Positions 7,733 to 14,872 of a stretch of 15,459 nt of DNA are shown here, in pieces. Source of the stretch: Flavobacterium sp. (GTDB lineage Bacteria; Bacteroidota; Bacteroidia; Flavobacteriales; Flavobacteriaceae); NCBI GenBank assembly GCA_030682755.1, contig JAUXNR010000057.1:1-15459 (forward strand). Direction: 5' to 3'. The notes below the pieces were generated by a model. It had not been told where the DNA came from. It worked only from the letters and a program-made list of their open reading frames with translations, and searched no databases. A program made the translations under genes and the position numbers. Position 1 is the stretch's first letter; each line of letters starts with the position of its first letter.

Positions 7733-9808
7733 ATGTTAGAAGAAAAGAATGATAACCTGACTCCCATTGAAAATGAGTCAGATGGAAACCAAGAAAACGT
7801 TGTCTCAAACGAAGTCAATGAGGTTGTTGAGGAAGTAACTGAAGCCGCAGAAAAAATTTCTGAAGATCAAGAAATTGCCCCTGAAAACACGGTTGCGGAA
7901 GAAACTCAAGAAGCAATTGCTGAAGCTGAAAGCACTTCAATTGAAGAAGAAGTTGCAACAGAAGCCCCTGTTACAGAAGCCGCTCCTGTTTCTGCAAATG
8001 AACATCAAGCAGCTTTAAATGCCATTGAAGAATCAAATGCTGAAGAAAGTGAAGACACTACGTTAAAAGACAGGCATGAAATTCCAATGTTGGATTATGC
8101 TTCCTTGTCTATGGATTCTTTGGTTGATGAACTGGAAAAATTGGCAGGGGTAGAAAAAGTAATGTCTGTTAAAGAACATGTTGAAGAAGTAAAGAAAGAA
8201 TTTTTATCAAAATACAATCATTTTATTGAAGAGAAAAAGGATGAATTTCATGCTGAAAATCCTGAAAGCACAGAAGAATTTGAGTACCATCTTCCGTTGA
8301 AATCAAAATTTGATTCTATTTATAAGGACATAAAATCAAGACAAAATACACATTTTAAGAGTTTACAAAACAATTTAAAAGCAAATCTTGATCGTCGTTT
8401 GGCAATTGTTGAAGAAATCAAAAACTTAATTAATCCTCAGGAAAATATTAAAGATACACTGAAGCATTTCAATGAATTAAGAGATGAGTGGAAAAATATT
8501 GGTCCGATCCCGAGAGATAAATACAACCACGTTTGGAATAATTATCATTTTCATGTAGAGAATTTCTATGACTATTTGCATTTGGATCGTGAAGCGAGAG
8601 ACATTGATTTCAAACATAATTTAGAGTTAAAACTTAAAATAATAGCTCGAGTTGAAGAATTGGTCAATGAAACTGATGTGACCAAAGCCTTCAGAGAATT
8701 ACAAGATTTACACCGCATTTGGAAAGAAGATATTGGTCCGGTTGATCGCGAACACCGTGAAGAAATTTGGAACAAGTTCAGTGCTTTAACCAAAGAGATG
8801 CATGACAAGCGTGAACAACTTTTTGCAGCACAAAGAGGAAAAGAAGGTGAAAACTTAGAAGTAAAAAAACAAATTATTGCTTCAATTGAAAAATTGAGCA
8901 CTGAAAATGTTACCAACCACTCGCAGTGGCAAGGCCTTATTGAACAAGTTGAAAATTTGAGAAATGCATTTTTCTCTGCCGGAAAAGTTCCAAGTGAAGT
9001 GAATGAAGATACTTGGGCTGCTTTCAAAACTGCAGTTAGAAATTTTAATGCACACAAGAATAATTTTTATAAAGACATTAAAAAAGAGCAAAATGAAAAT
9101 TTAGCTCTAAAACAAGCTTTGGTTGACAAAGCCAATGCACTAAAAGATTCTGAAGATTTTACGGCTACAACGCCTGTAATGAAACAGATTCAAGAAGAGT
9201 GGAAACAAATTGGTCATGTTCCAAGAAAATATTCTGATAAGATTTGGAAAGAATTCAAATCGGCTTGCAATCATTATTTTGACAGAATGAAAACGCAACG
9301 CAATGATGCTAATTCTGAAGAAATTGAAGCCTTTGACAAGAAAAAAGAGTTTTTAGAAACGTTGAAAACTTTTGAATTGGTTGGCGATCATAAAACAGAT
9401 TTAGCGGCTATAAAAGCACACATTGAGCAATGGAAATCTTTTGGAAAAGTGCCTTTCAACCGTCGTCATATTGAAGGAAAGTTCAATAAAATATTAGATG
9501 CCTTGTTTGAAAAACTTAGTCTAAGCAAGAAAGACACTGACATGATGCGTTTTTCTAACCGACTTGAAAATTTGGCAGAAGGTGATGACAGCCGAAAAAT
9601 TGAAAATGAAAAAATATTCATCATTCGAAAAATTGAAGAAGTGCAATCAGAAATTTTTCAATTAGAAAATAACATTCAGTTTTTCACGCATGCTAAAAAA
9701 GACAATCCTTTGGTGAAAGAAGTTTTCAAAAACATTGAAAAACATAAAGATGAATTAAAAACCTGGAAAGATAAATTAAAGCAATTAAGAAATCTCAAGC
9801 AGGAATAA
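7733..9808 (+). CDS. DUF349 repeat protein
   Basis: The 691-residue protein has three parts. Residues 1-115 are acidic and low in complexity, rich in Glu, Ala, Thr and Val, and probably disordered. Residues about 215-600 hold five successive DUF349 units with the signature EW/IW-K-x-I-G-x-[VI]-[PD]: EWKNIGPIP (252-260), IWKEDIGPVD (329-338), NAFFSAGKVP (411-420), EWKQIGHVP (489-497) and QWKSFGKVP (566-574). The third has lost the Trp. Residues about 620-690 form a charged coiled coil. There is no signal peptide or membrane segment. DUF349 has no established biochemical function that I can name. Its own promoter and terminator isolate it from aroE and the small genes that follow. Helical, charged repeats suggest a scaffold or nucleic-acid/protein-binding role, which is inference. 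Confidence 0.9.
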   Translation: MLEEKNDNLTPIENESDGNQENVVSNEVNEVVEEVTEAAEKISEDQEIAPENTVAEETQEAIAEAESTSIEEEVATEAPVTEAAPVSANEHQAALNAIEESNAEESEDTTLKDRHEIPMLDYASLSMDSLVDELEKLAGVEKVMSVKEHVEEVKKEFLSKYNHFIEEKKDEFHAENPESTEEFEYHLPLKSKFDSIYKDIKSRQNTHFKSLQNNLKANLDRRLAIVEEIKNLINPQENIKDTLKHFNELRDEWKNIGPIPRDKYNHVWNNYHFHVENFYDYLHLDREARDIDFKHNLELKLKIIARVEELVNETDVTKAFRELQDLHRIWKEDIGPVDREHREEIWNKFSALTKEMHDKREQLFAAQRGKEGENLEVKKQIIASIEKLSTENVTNHSQWQGLIEQVENLRNAFFSAGKVPSEVNEDTWAAFKTAVRNFNAHKNNFYKDIKKEQNENLALKQALVDKANALKDSEDFTATTPVMKQIQEEWKQIGHVPRKYSDKIWKEFKSACNHYFDRMKTQRNDANSEEIEAFDKKKEFLETLKTFELVGDHKTDLAAIKAHIEQWKSFGKVPFNRRHIEGKFNKILDALFEKLSLSKKDTDMMRFSNRLENLAEGDDSRKIENEKIFIIRKIEEVQSEIFQLENNIQFFTHAKKDNPLVKEVFKNIEKHKDELKTWKDKLKQLRNLKQE

Positions 9809-9820
9809 ATCAAAAACTCT

Positions 9821-9853
9821 AAAAACCATGTTATCGCAACATGGTTTTTTTTT
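9821..9853 (+). terminator. Intrinsic terminator after the DUF349 gene
   Basis: AAAAACCATGTT (9821-9832), a 5-base loop, then AACATGG (9838-9844) running into nine T residues. It sits 13 bases after the TAA of the DUF349 gene. Confidence 0.85.
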
Positions 9854-9888
9854 GTGAATATTATAACATTTTGAGTCAAATTAATACC

Positions 9889-9896
9889 TACATTTG
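9889..9896 (+). promoter_or_regulatory. -7 element just before the small exported-protein gene
   Basis: TACATTTG matches TAnnTTTG exactly. A TTG lies at 9871-9873, giving a 15-bp spacer that is shorter than usual. The predicted transcription start (about 9901) coincides with the GTG start codon. Confidence 0.45.
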
Positions 9897-9900
9897 CTGT

Positions 9901-10248
9901 GTGAAACAATTAAAAAACAGTCTTCTTTTAGCAAGTTTAGCCTTGCTTTTCTTTTTGGGAAATCAACCCAAAGCAGAGGCTGTTGTTTCCCTCACAGAAA
10001 ACACTACAAAACAATTTCAATCTACAGAAATCATCCAATCTGTTGGAACCATTCAACTTATTTCTGAACCATTTTCGTATAGTTTTGTAAAAGATAATAC
10101 CCTGAAAATTGGAAGTTTTTTTCAATTTTTACCATTAAAGGATTTTACCCTTATTGTTGGTAAATTTCCAAATTTTCTATCGAGACAAGACCACAACCGC
10201 TGTGAGAAAGTCTCAAAACTGCTCTTTCCTTTTCATTTTTTTTGGTAA
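9901..10248 (+). CDS. Small exported protein of unknown function
   Basis: I do not recognise this 115-residue protein. Starting from the GTG at 9901, residues 1-27 form a clear signal peptide: K-Q-L-K-N-S, a hydrophobic core LLLASLALLFFLG, then PKAEA as the likely cleavage site. There is no lipobox cysteine. The mature part is short, with Phe-rich segments and a C-terminal tail containing D-H-N-R-C-E-K and ending in FPFHFFW. The frame stays open to an ATG at 9841, but that ATG lies inside the upstream terminator hairpin and would bury the signal peptide behind 20 extra residues, so I reject it. A perfect -7 box ends only four bases before the GTG, which suggests a leaderless message. The single Cys with nearby His residues could bind a metal or haem, but this is a guess. 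Confidence 0.55.
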   Translation: MKQLKNSLLLASLALLFFLGNQPKAEAVVSLTENTTKQFQSTEIIQSVGTIQLISEPFSYSFVKDNTLKIGSFFQFLPLKDFTLIVGKFPNFLSRQDHNRCEKVSKLLFPFHFFW

Positions 10249-10337
10249 TACCCTGATTGTTTATTGTTAACAACTACTGCTTTGGTCTTCCATCAAAGTG
10301 GTCATCTCACTTTACAAACATTCAAAAATTAAAAAAA

Positions 10338-10826
10338 ATGGAAACATCAACCACATTTATCGGATTGTTTTTAATCCTAATTACCATAATTCCAATAGTT
10401 CTCTTGTTGAGAACCCAACACATTAATAAATCTAAAATTGAAACAATCTTAAAAAGCTATAATCAAGGAAATTCTAAAGACTTTACGCTCAGAGAAGCCA
10501 TCAATAATAAAATTGTTGCTTTTGACGAGCAAAAGAAAAAACTTGTTTTAATTGATTTAAACTCAAAACCGGAACTTGTTACTTATACTGATTTAAATGA
10601 AATAAATCATTGCGAAATCAAACGTCAAGTTGAACATTTAGAGACCGCTGAAAGACGCAAAGAAATGGTGACAAAAGTTGAAATACTTCTTGAAAGCAAA
10701 GCTGACAAAGCAAAAATTCCTTTCAAATTTTATGATTTCAATTATGAGAAACCCATTCAAATTAATTATTACAGAGATAATCAATTGGCTGAAAAATGGT
10801 TTGAAATCATTAAAAAGGCAATTTAA
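10338..10826 (+). CDS. Membrane-anchored protein of unknown function, possibly PH-like
   Basis: I do not recognise this 162-residue protein by name. Residues 5-25 form one hydrophobic segment (FIGLFLILITIIPIVLLL) followed by positive residues, so it is probably anchored with the C-terminal part in the cytosol. Residues about 58-162 alternate short beta strands and end in a helix: NKIVAFDEQKKKLVLIDL, a Tyr/Asp-rich turn, KVEILLES, FKFYDFNYEK and AEKWFEIIKKAI. This strand pattern capped by a final helix resembles bacterial PH-like domains; that is inference from pattern only. The frame is open back to 10257, but the ATG at 10338 follows an eight-base A run typical of Bacteroidota initiation and places the membrane segment at the N terminus. 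A terminator follows. It may share a transcript with the exported-protein gene 89 bp upstream. Confidence 0.65.
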   Translation: METSTTFIGLFLILITIIPIVLLLRTQHINKSKIETILKSYNQGNSKDFTLREAINNKIVAFDEQKKKLVLIDLNSKPELVTYTDLNEINHCEIKRQVEHLETAERRKEMVTKVEILLESKADKAKIPFKFYDFNYEKPIQINYYRDNQLAEKWFEIIKKAI

Positions 10827-10848
10827 CTTTGTATAAACCTGGTATTTA

Positions 10849-10891
10849 GAATTCCTTTTCTGATTCATTTCAGAAAAGGAATTTCTTTTTT
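10849..10891 (+). terminator. Intrinsic terminator after the membrane-anchored gene
   Basis: AATTCCTTTTCTGA (10850-10863) pairs perfectly with TCAGAAAAGGAATT (10870-10883) around a 6-base loop. A T-rich tract, interrupted by one C, runs to 10891. This isolates hemN from upstream transcription. Confidence 0.85.
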
Positions 10892-10898
10892 AAGGAAA

Positions 10899-10911
10899 AA
10901 GTTCAGCATGA
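10899..10911 (+). repeat. AAGTTCAGCATGA repeat, copy near hemN promoter
   Basis: The same 13-mer recurs at 12489-12501, and its first 11 bases recur at 12535-12545. All copies are intergenic and flank hemN. The last four bases overlap the palindrome at 10908-10921. Confidence 0.5.
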
Positions 10912-10921
10912 TAATTATCAT
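10908..10921 (+). promoter_or_regulatory. Candidate FNR/CRP-family operator upstream of hemN
   Basis: ATGATAATTATCAT is a perfect 14-bp palindrome containing TGAT-N4-ATCA, the core of the FNR consensus TTGAT-N4-ATCAA. Its centre (10914.5) lies 41.5 bp upstream of a transcription start at 10956, which is where the -7 box at 10944-10951 predicts one. This is the class II activator position. hemN is a classical target of FNR-type oxygen regulators. No regulator gene is in the window, so the regulator is inferred. Confidence 0.45.
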
Positions 10922-10943
10922 TTTATATCATTTCTGATGTTTT

Positions 10944-10951
10944 TATCTTTG
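10944..10951 (+). promoter_or_regulatory. -7 element of the hemN promoter
   Basis: TATCTTTG is a perfect TAnnTTTG. No TTG stands 17-23 bp upstream, so the -33 element looks defective, as expected for an activator-dependent promoter. The leader to the ATG at 11038 would be about 80 bases. Confidence 0.55.
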
Positions 10952-10972
10952 GCTTGTATTCTACTTCAAAAG

Positions 10973-11018
10973 TGAGAAGTTAAGATGAAAAATGTTCTCA
11001 TTGATTCTTAACTTTTTG
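10973..11018 (+). promoter_or_regulatory. Possible folded leader with a mini-ORF before hemN
   Basis: AAGTTAAGA (10977-10985) pairs perfectly with TCTTAACTT (11006-11014), followed by more T residues. A competing pair, TGAGAA (10973-10978) with TTCTCA (10995-11000), shares bases with the first, so the two are mutually exclusive. A small ORF, ATG at 10985 to TAA at 11011 (MKNVLIDS), lies within the structure. The stems are AT-rich and weak, so any attenuation role is speculative. Confidence 0.25.
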
Positions 11019-11037
11019 CTTTTTAAAACAAAAAGAA

Positions 11038-12396
11038 ATGTCGTTGATTCAAAAATATAATGTCCCCGGGCCAAGATACACGAGTTATCCCACGGTACCG
11101 TATTGGGATGAATCTAATTTTTCTATCGCAAAATGGAAAGAAACAGTGCAACACTCTTTTTTAGAAAGTAATGTCACTGAAGGAATTAGTCTTTATATTC
11201 ATTTGCCTTTTTGTGAAAGTTTGTGCACGTTTTGTGGATGCAACAAGCGAATTACAAAACGTCATGATGTAGAACATCCATACATTGAAGCCGTTTTAAA
11301 AGAATGGCAATTATATTGTGAACTCTTACCTAAAAAACCAATCATCAAAGAAATCCATTTGGGTGGTGGTACGCCAACTTTTTTTTCACCTGAAAATTTA
11401 GAACGCTTGATAAACGGTTTATTTGAAACAGCTTTAAAGCATGAAGAACATGAATTTAGTTTTGAAGGACATCCCAATAATACCTCACGACTTCATTTGC
11501 AAAAATTATTTGATTTAGGTTTCAGAAGAGTGAGTTTTGGTGTTCAGGATTATTCTGAAACGGTACAAAAAGCCATCAACAGAATGCAGCCCTTTCATAA
11601 TGTGGCAAAAGTAACATTTTGGGCCAGAGAAATTGGTTATACTTCCATTGGTCACGATTTAATCTTTGGGTTGCCTTTTCAAACCTTGGAAGATGTGATT
11701 GATACGATTGATAAAACCAATTCGCTTCAACCTGATCGATTGGCGTTTTACAGTTACGCACATGTTCCGTGGATTAAAGGAAATGGCCAACGCGGCTTTA
11801 AAGATGATGATTTGCCAAGAGATGAAGAGAAAAGGCTTTTATATGAAATGGGTAAAAAACATCTTTCTAAAAAAGGCTATCATGAAATTGGAATGGATCA
11901 TTTTGCACTTGGTTCAGACAGTATGTATCATGCTTTTAAAGAAGGGAAACTACATCGGAATTTCATGGGCTATACTTCCTCAAAAACACAAGTAATGATT
12001 GGTTTGGGCGTATCGTCAATCAGTGACAGTTGGTACAGTTTTGCTCAAAATGTAAAAACATTGGAAGACTATTATGATCTTTTAGAACAAAACGAACTCC
12101 CTGTTTTTAGAGGTCATATCCTTACTCCCGAAGATTTAATCATCCGAAAACATATTTTGAATTTGATGTGTCAATTTCATACTACTTGGTCAGATTATGG
12201 CACTTACTTTTCAGAATTGCCCGAAGTTTTAGAACGATTATATGAAATGGAACACGATGGTTTGGTTCAAATTACAGAAAATGCAATAACCGTAACCGAA
12301 AAAGGCAAAGCATTTGTGCGAAACATTTGCATGGCATTTGACTTGCGATTAAATCGGAATAAACCGGAAACGGAATTATTTTCAATGACGGTTTGA
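11038..12396 (+). CDS. hemN: Oxygen-independent coproporphyrinogen III oxidase (dehydrogenase)
   Basis: This 452-residue radical-SAM enzyme decarboxylates coproporphyrinogen III to protoporphyrinogen IX without oxygen, in the cytosol. It is a true HemN, not a HemW look-alike: the N terminus has the GPRYTSYPT motif (11-19), and the cluster motif is C59-x3-C63-x2-C66-x-C68 (CESLCTFCGC), where C59, C63 and C66 should hold the 4Fe-4S cluster. The SAM-binding GGGTP is at 109-113. The length matches the family (E. coli 457). The start follows an A-rich stretch. It is a single-gene unit between terminators at 10849-10891 and 12441-12467. The upstream FNR-like palindrome fits expression at low oxygen. 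The nearby TauE/SafE gene suggests a link to respiratory haem supply. Confidence 0.95.
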   Translation: MSLIQKYNVPGPRYTSYPTVPYWDESNFSIAKWKETVQHSFLESNVTEGISLYIHLPFCESLCTFCGCNKRITKRHDVEHPYIEAVLKEWQLYCELLPKKPIIKEIHLGGGTPTFFSPENLERLINGLFETALKHEEHEFSFEGHPNNTSRLHLQKLFDLGFRRVSFGVQDYSETVQKAINRMQPFHNVAKVTFWAREIGYTSIGHDLIFGLPFQTLEDVIDTIDKTNSLQPDRLAFYSYAHVPWIKGNGQRGFKDDDLPRDEEKRLLYEMGKKHLSKKGYHEIGMDHFALGSDSMYHAFKEGKLHRNFMGYTSSKTQVMIGLGVSSISDSWYSFAQNVKTLEDYYDLLEQNELPVFRGHILTPEDLIIRKHILNLMCQFHTTWSDYGTYFSELPEVLERLYEMEHDGLVQITENAITVTEKGKAFVRNICMAFDLRLNRNKPETELFSMTV

Positions 12397-12440
12397 GGAC
12401 TTACAAAAACCTTTATTTATAACAAACGACTTTATTTGTC

Positions 12441-12467
12441 AAACCGAACTTGTTTCGGTTTTTTTTT
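12441..12467 (+). terminator. Intrinsic terminator after hemN
   Basis: AAACCGAA (12441-12448) pairs with TTCGGTTT (12454-12461) around a 5-base loop and runs into T residues to 12467. There is no T tract in the opposite direction, so it serves hemN only. Confidence 0.85.
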
Positions 12468-12473
12468 ATATTA

Positions 12474-12550
12474 ATGAGATGCTGAAACAAGTTCAGCATG
12501 ACAGTGATTTCAGGATGAAAGCTATTTCTAGTGAAAGTTCAGCATCTCAT
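12474..12550. repeat. REP-like intergenic inverted repeat
   Basis: ATGAGATGCTGAA (12474-12486) and TTCAGCATCTCAT (12538-12550) are perfect 13-bp inverted copies. Nested within, ATGCTGAA (12479-12486) pairs with TTCAGCAT (12492-12499) around a 5-base loop. AAGTTCAGCAT occurs twice here (12489 and 12535) and again at 10899. It lies between the convergent ends of hemN and the EF-G-like gene, a common place for REP-type elements, and may also help end minus-strand transcription. Confidence 0.6.
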
Positions 12551-12576
12551 AGTATTAAATCAATAAAATCAATTCT

Positions 12577-14706
12577 TTAAACTTCAACCGTTTCGTTTTG
12601 AAATTCGGCTATCAGTTTATTTTGAATTTCATAGGCTACCGGTTCATAATGATCAAATTCCATAGCTATTCTTGCTCTACCTTGTGAAAGAGACCGCAAA
12701 TCACTTGTAAACTCATGAATTTCGGCAATAGGAACCAAAGCCTTAATTATGGTAAAGTGACCTTCACTGTCCATCCCTTCCACCAAAGACCGATGAGACT
12801 GAATGGCACTCATAATGGCTCCGGTTATCTCTTCCGGAGCAGTAATGACAACTTTATAAATTGGCTCCAAAAGTTTTGGGTTTGCATTGATAAAATTTTC
12901 TTTAAACGCCATCATTCCTGCAATTTTAAAGGATAAATCATTGCTGTCAACAGGGTGCATTTTTCCATCATAAACAATTACACTAACATCTTGAACATGA
13001 GAACCTGTTAATGGTCCTTCATGCATTTTTTCCATAATTCCTTTAAGAATGGAAGGATGGAAACGGGCGTCAATTGCTCCACCAACAATACAGTTGTAAT
13101 ACAAAAGCTTTCCGCCCCAAGGTAAATCTATCTCTTCTTTTCCGCGAATGGAAACACCCGTTGGTTCAGGCATGTTAGGGTACCAAGGTTCAATTCTCAT
13201 GGCAATCTCACCAAATTGTCCAGCTCCACCCGACTGTTTTTTATGACGATAAACAGTATCGGATTCTGATTGTATGGTTTCACGATATGCCACTCTTGGT
13301 TTTTGAAAACGAACAGAAAGTTTTTGAGCATTTTCTAATTTCCATTTAATAACTGCCAGATGCAACTCTCCTTGACAATGAATTAAAGTTTGGCGTAATT
13401 CTGCAGAAACCTCCACACGAATTGATGGATCTTCTTCCACTAATTGATGTAAAGCAGACGATAATTTTTCTTCTTCTCCTTTTTTAATTCCCTCAACCGC
13501 AACGGTGTAGGTAGGATTAGGAAACTGAATGGGTTCAATTTCAACAGGAAAACCTTTCTGGTGTAATGTATTATTAGTATGTGTATTTTTTAGCTTTTGT
13601 GTTGAACCAATGTCTCCTGCCACTAATTCGTCCACCGGAATTCTTTTATTTCCTTCCATTTCAAAGAGTTGAGAAATTTTTTCAACTTGTCCTGTATTTT
13701 CATTCGTTAACTCATCACCCACTTTAATAGTCCCGGAAAGAACTTTAAAAAAAGTTAAGTCGCCAATATGAGGTTCAGTAACCGTTTTATAAACAAAAAT
13801 GGCTTTGTTGCCTTTTTCTGAGCATACAATTTCTTTTCCGTCAACAGTTTTTTGTTTTGGCATTTCAAAAGCAGAAGGGCAAACATTATCAATGAATCCC
13901 ATCAATCTTCCAGCTCCCATATTTAATTTTGCAGAAAGACAAAAAACCGGAAACAACTCATGCTTAATTAAAGATTGATGCAACCCTAATTTCATTTCAT
14001 CTTCGTTTAGCTCTCCTTTTTCAAAATATTTTTCCATCAAATTTTCATCATTTCCTGCAATGGACTCAATCAATTCCTGATGCAATCTGTTGGCTTTTTC
14101 TTTTTCTGAATCGGGAATGGCTACTTTTTCGGGTTTTCCTCCGCTCTTAGCATATTTATACATAACCATATTTAAGACATCTACTACAGCATCAAAATTA
14201 TCACCTTGGTTAACGGGATATTGCACCACAACTACTTGATTTCCGAAATGTTCCTTTGCTTCTGCAATGGTTTTGTCAAAATCAGATTTATCATTGTCCA
14301 AGTGATTTACAGCTATAATTACAGGGAGCTTGAATTGGTTTGTATATTGCCAGATTATGTCGGTGCCAACCTCAACGCCCATTTTAGAATTCAAGAGCAT
14401 CAACCCACAATCGGCAACTCTCATGGCAGCAATAATTTCACCTGATAAATCATCATATCCGGGAGTATCCAGAATATTAATTTTATAGCCTCTCCATTTT
14501 GAATTCATTAATTTAGAAAAAAGTGTTTTCCCTTTTTCATGTTCCATGTCAGAATAATCTCCAACAGTATTTTGATCTTCAACGGTACCTCTTCGGTTGA
14601 TAATTCCGGCTTCAAAAAGCATTGATTCAGCCAAAGTGGTTTTACCGCTTCCCGTGTGTCCAAGCAACACTACATTTTTTACATGATTTATATCAAAATT
14701 TGTCAT
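12577..14706 (-). CDS. Elongation factor G-like translational GTPase (EF-G2/FusA2 type)
   Basis: The 709-residue protein has the full EF-G layout: GTPase domain (about 8-280), domain II (about 295-390), domain III (about 395-470), domain IV starting at PRVAYRETI (470-478) with QSGGAGQFG (491-499), and domain V to the C terminus. The P loop is GHTGSGKT (16-23), the switch I Thr is T61 in EKGKTL, G3 is DTPGY (80-84), G4 is NHLD (134-137, usually NKMD) and G5 is SAK (258-260). Tyr84 replaces the catalytic His of DTPGH found in canonical EF-G and EF-Tu. The domain IV tip keeps HPVDSND with H584. These traits place it with EF-G-like paralogs, not housekeeping EF-G; the ribosome is the expected partner. 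A promoter ends four bases before the ATG, so the message may be leaderless. Confidence 0.92.
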   Translation of the reverse strand: MTNFDINHVKNVVLLGHTGSGKTTLAESMLFEAGIINRRGTVEDQNTVGDYSDMEHEKGKTLFSKLMNSKWRGYKINILDTPGYDDLSGEIIAAMRVADCGLMLLNSKMGVEVGTDIIWQYTNQFKLPVIIAVNHLDNDKSDFDKTIAEAKEHFGNQVVVVQYPVNQGDNFDAVVDVLNMVMYKYAKSGGKPEKVAIPDSEKEKANRLHQELIESIAGNDENLMEKYFEKGELNEDEMKLGLHQSLIKHELFPVFCLSAKLNMGAGRLMGFIDNVCPSAFEMPKQKTVDGKEIVCSEKGNKAIFVYKTVTEPHIGDLTFFKVLSGTIKVGDELTNENTGQVEKISQLFEMEGNKRIPVDELVAGDIGSTQKLKNTHTNNTLHQKGFPVEIEPIQFPNPTYTVAVEGIKKGEEEKLSSALHQLVEEDPSIRVEVSAELRQTLIHCQGELHLAVIKWKLENAQKLSVRFQKPRVAYRETIQSESDTVYRHKKQSGGAGQFGEIAMRIEPWYPNMPEPTGVSIRGKEEIDLPWGGKLLYYNCIVGGAIDARFHPSILKGIMEKMHEGPLTGSHVQDVSVIVYDGKMHPVDSNDLSFKIAGMMAFKENFINANPKLLEPIYKVVITAPEEITGAIMSAIQSHRSLVEGMDSEGHFTIIKALVPIAEIHEFTSDLRSLSQGRARIAMEFDHYEPVAYEIQNKLIAEFQNETVEV

Positions 14707-14710
14707 ACTA

Positions 14711-14740
14711 CAAAGATTTAAGAATTATTATACTATCAAA
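14711..14740 (-). promoter_or_regulatory. Promoter of the EF-G-like gene
   Basis: On the minus strand, TTTG (14740-14737), an 18-bp spacer and AATCTTTG (14718-14711) match the Flavobacterium consensus at all but the first base of the -7 box. Only four bases separate the box from the ATG at 14706, so transcription should start at or next to the start codon. Confidence 0.5.
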
Positions 14741-14811
14741 TTTCGGAATTTTACTTAAAAAAATGTATGATATTAATCAGTTTAACACAAAAAAACAGTA
14801 GTATATACAAA

Positions 14812-14856
14812 TCAAAAAGTGCTAACTTTCAAATACTTATGAGAAAATTAGCACTT
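14812..14856 (-). terminator. Terminator-like hairpin after the TauE/SafE gene
   Basis: On the minus strand, AAGTGCTAA (14856-14848) pairs perfectly with TTAGCACTT (14825-14817), and the T run extends to 14814. The 22-base loop is large, but position and T tract fit termination downstream of the stop at 14873. Confidence 0.5.
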
Positions 14857-14872
14857 AATATGAAAAGAATAA

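Noticed and set aside
8572..9057. 161-codon frame on the minus strand
   Set aside because: It lies entirely within the DUF349 gene, is rich in Cys, Ser and Phe as expected of an antisense shadow of Glu/Lys-rich sequence, and has no promoter.
9841..9900. ATG at 9841 as the start of the small exported protein
   Set aside because: It sits inside the DUF349 terminator hairpin and upstream of the -7 box, and would place 20 residues before the signal peptide.
10257..10337. Upstream extension of the membrane-anchored protein
   Set aside because: The extra 27 residues look non-coding, while the ATG at 10338 follows an A-rich initiation region and places the membrane helix at the N terminus.
10908..10921. 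Fur box
   Set aside because: The palindrome has Fur-like half sites (TGATAAT), but the halves are too close for the 7-1-7 arrangement; TGAT-N4-ATCA fits FNR better.
14206..14445. 79-codon plus-strand frame
   Set aside because: Antisense to the GTPase domain of the EF-G-like gene, with no independent support.
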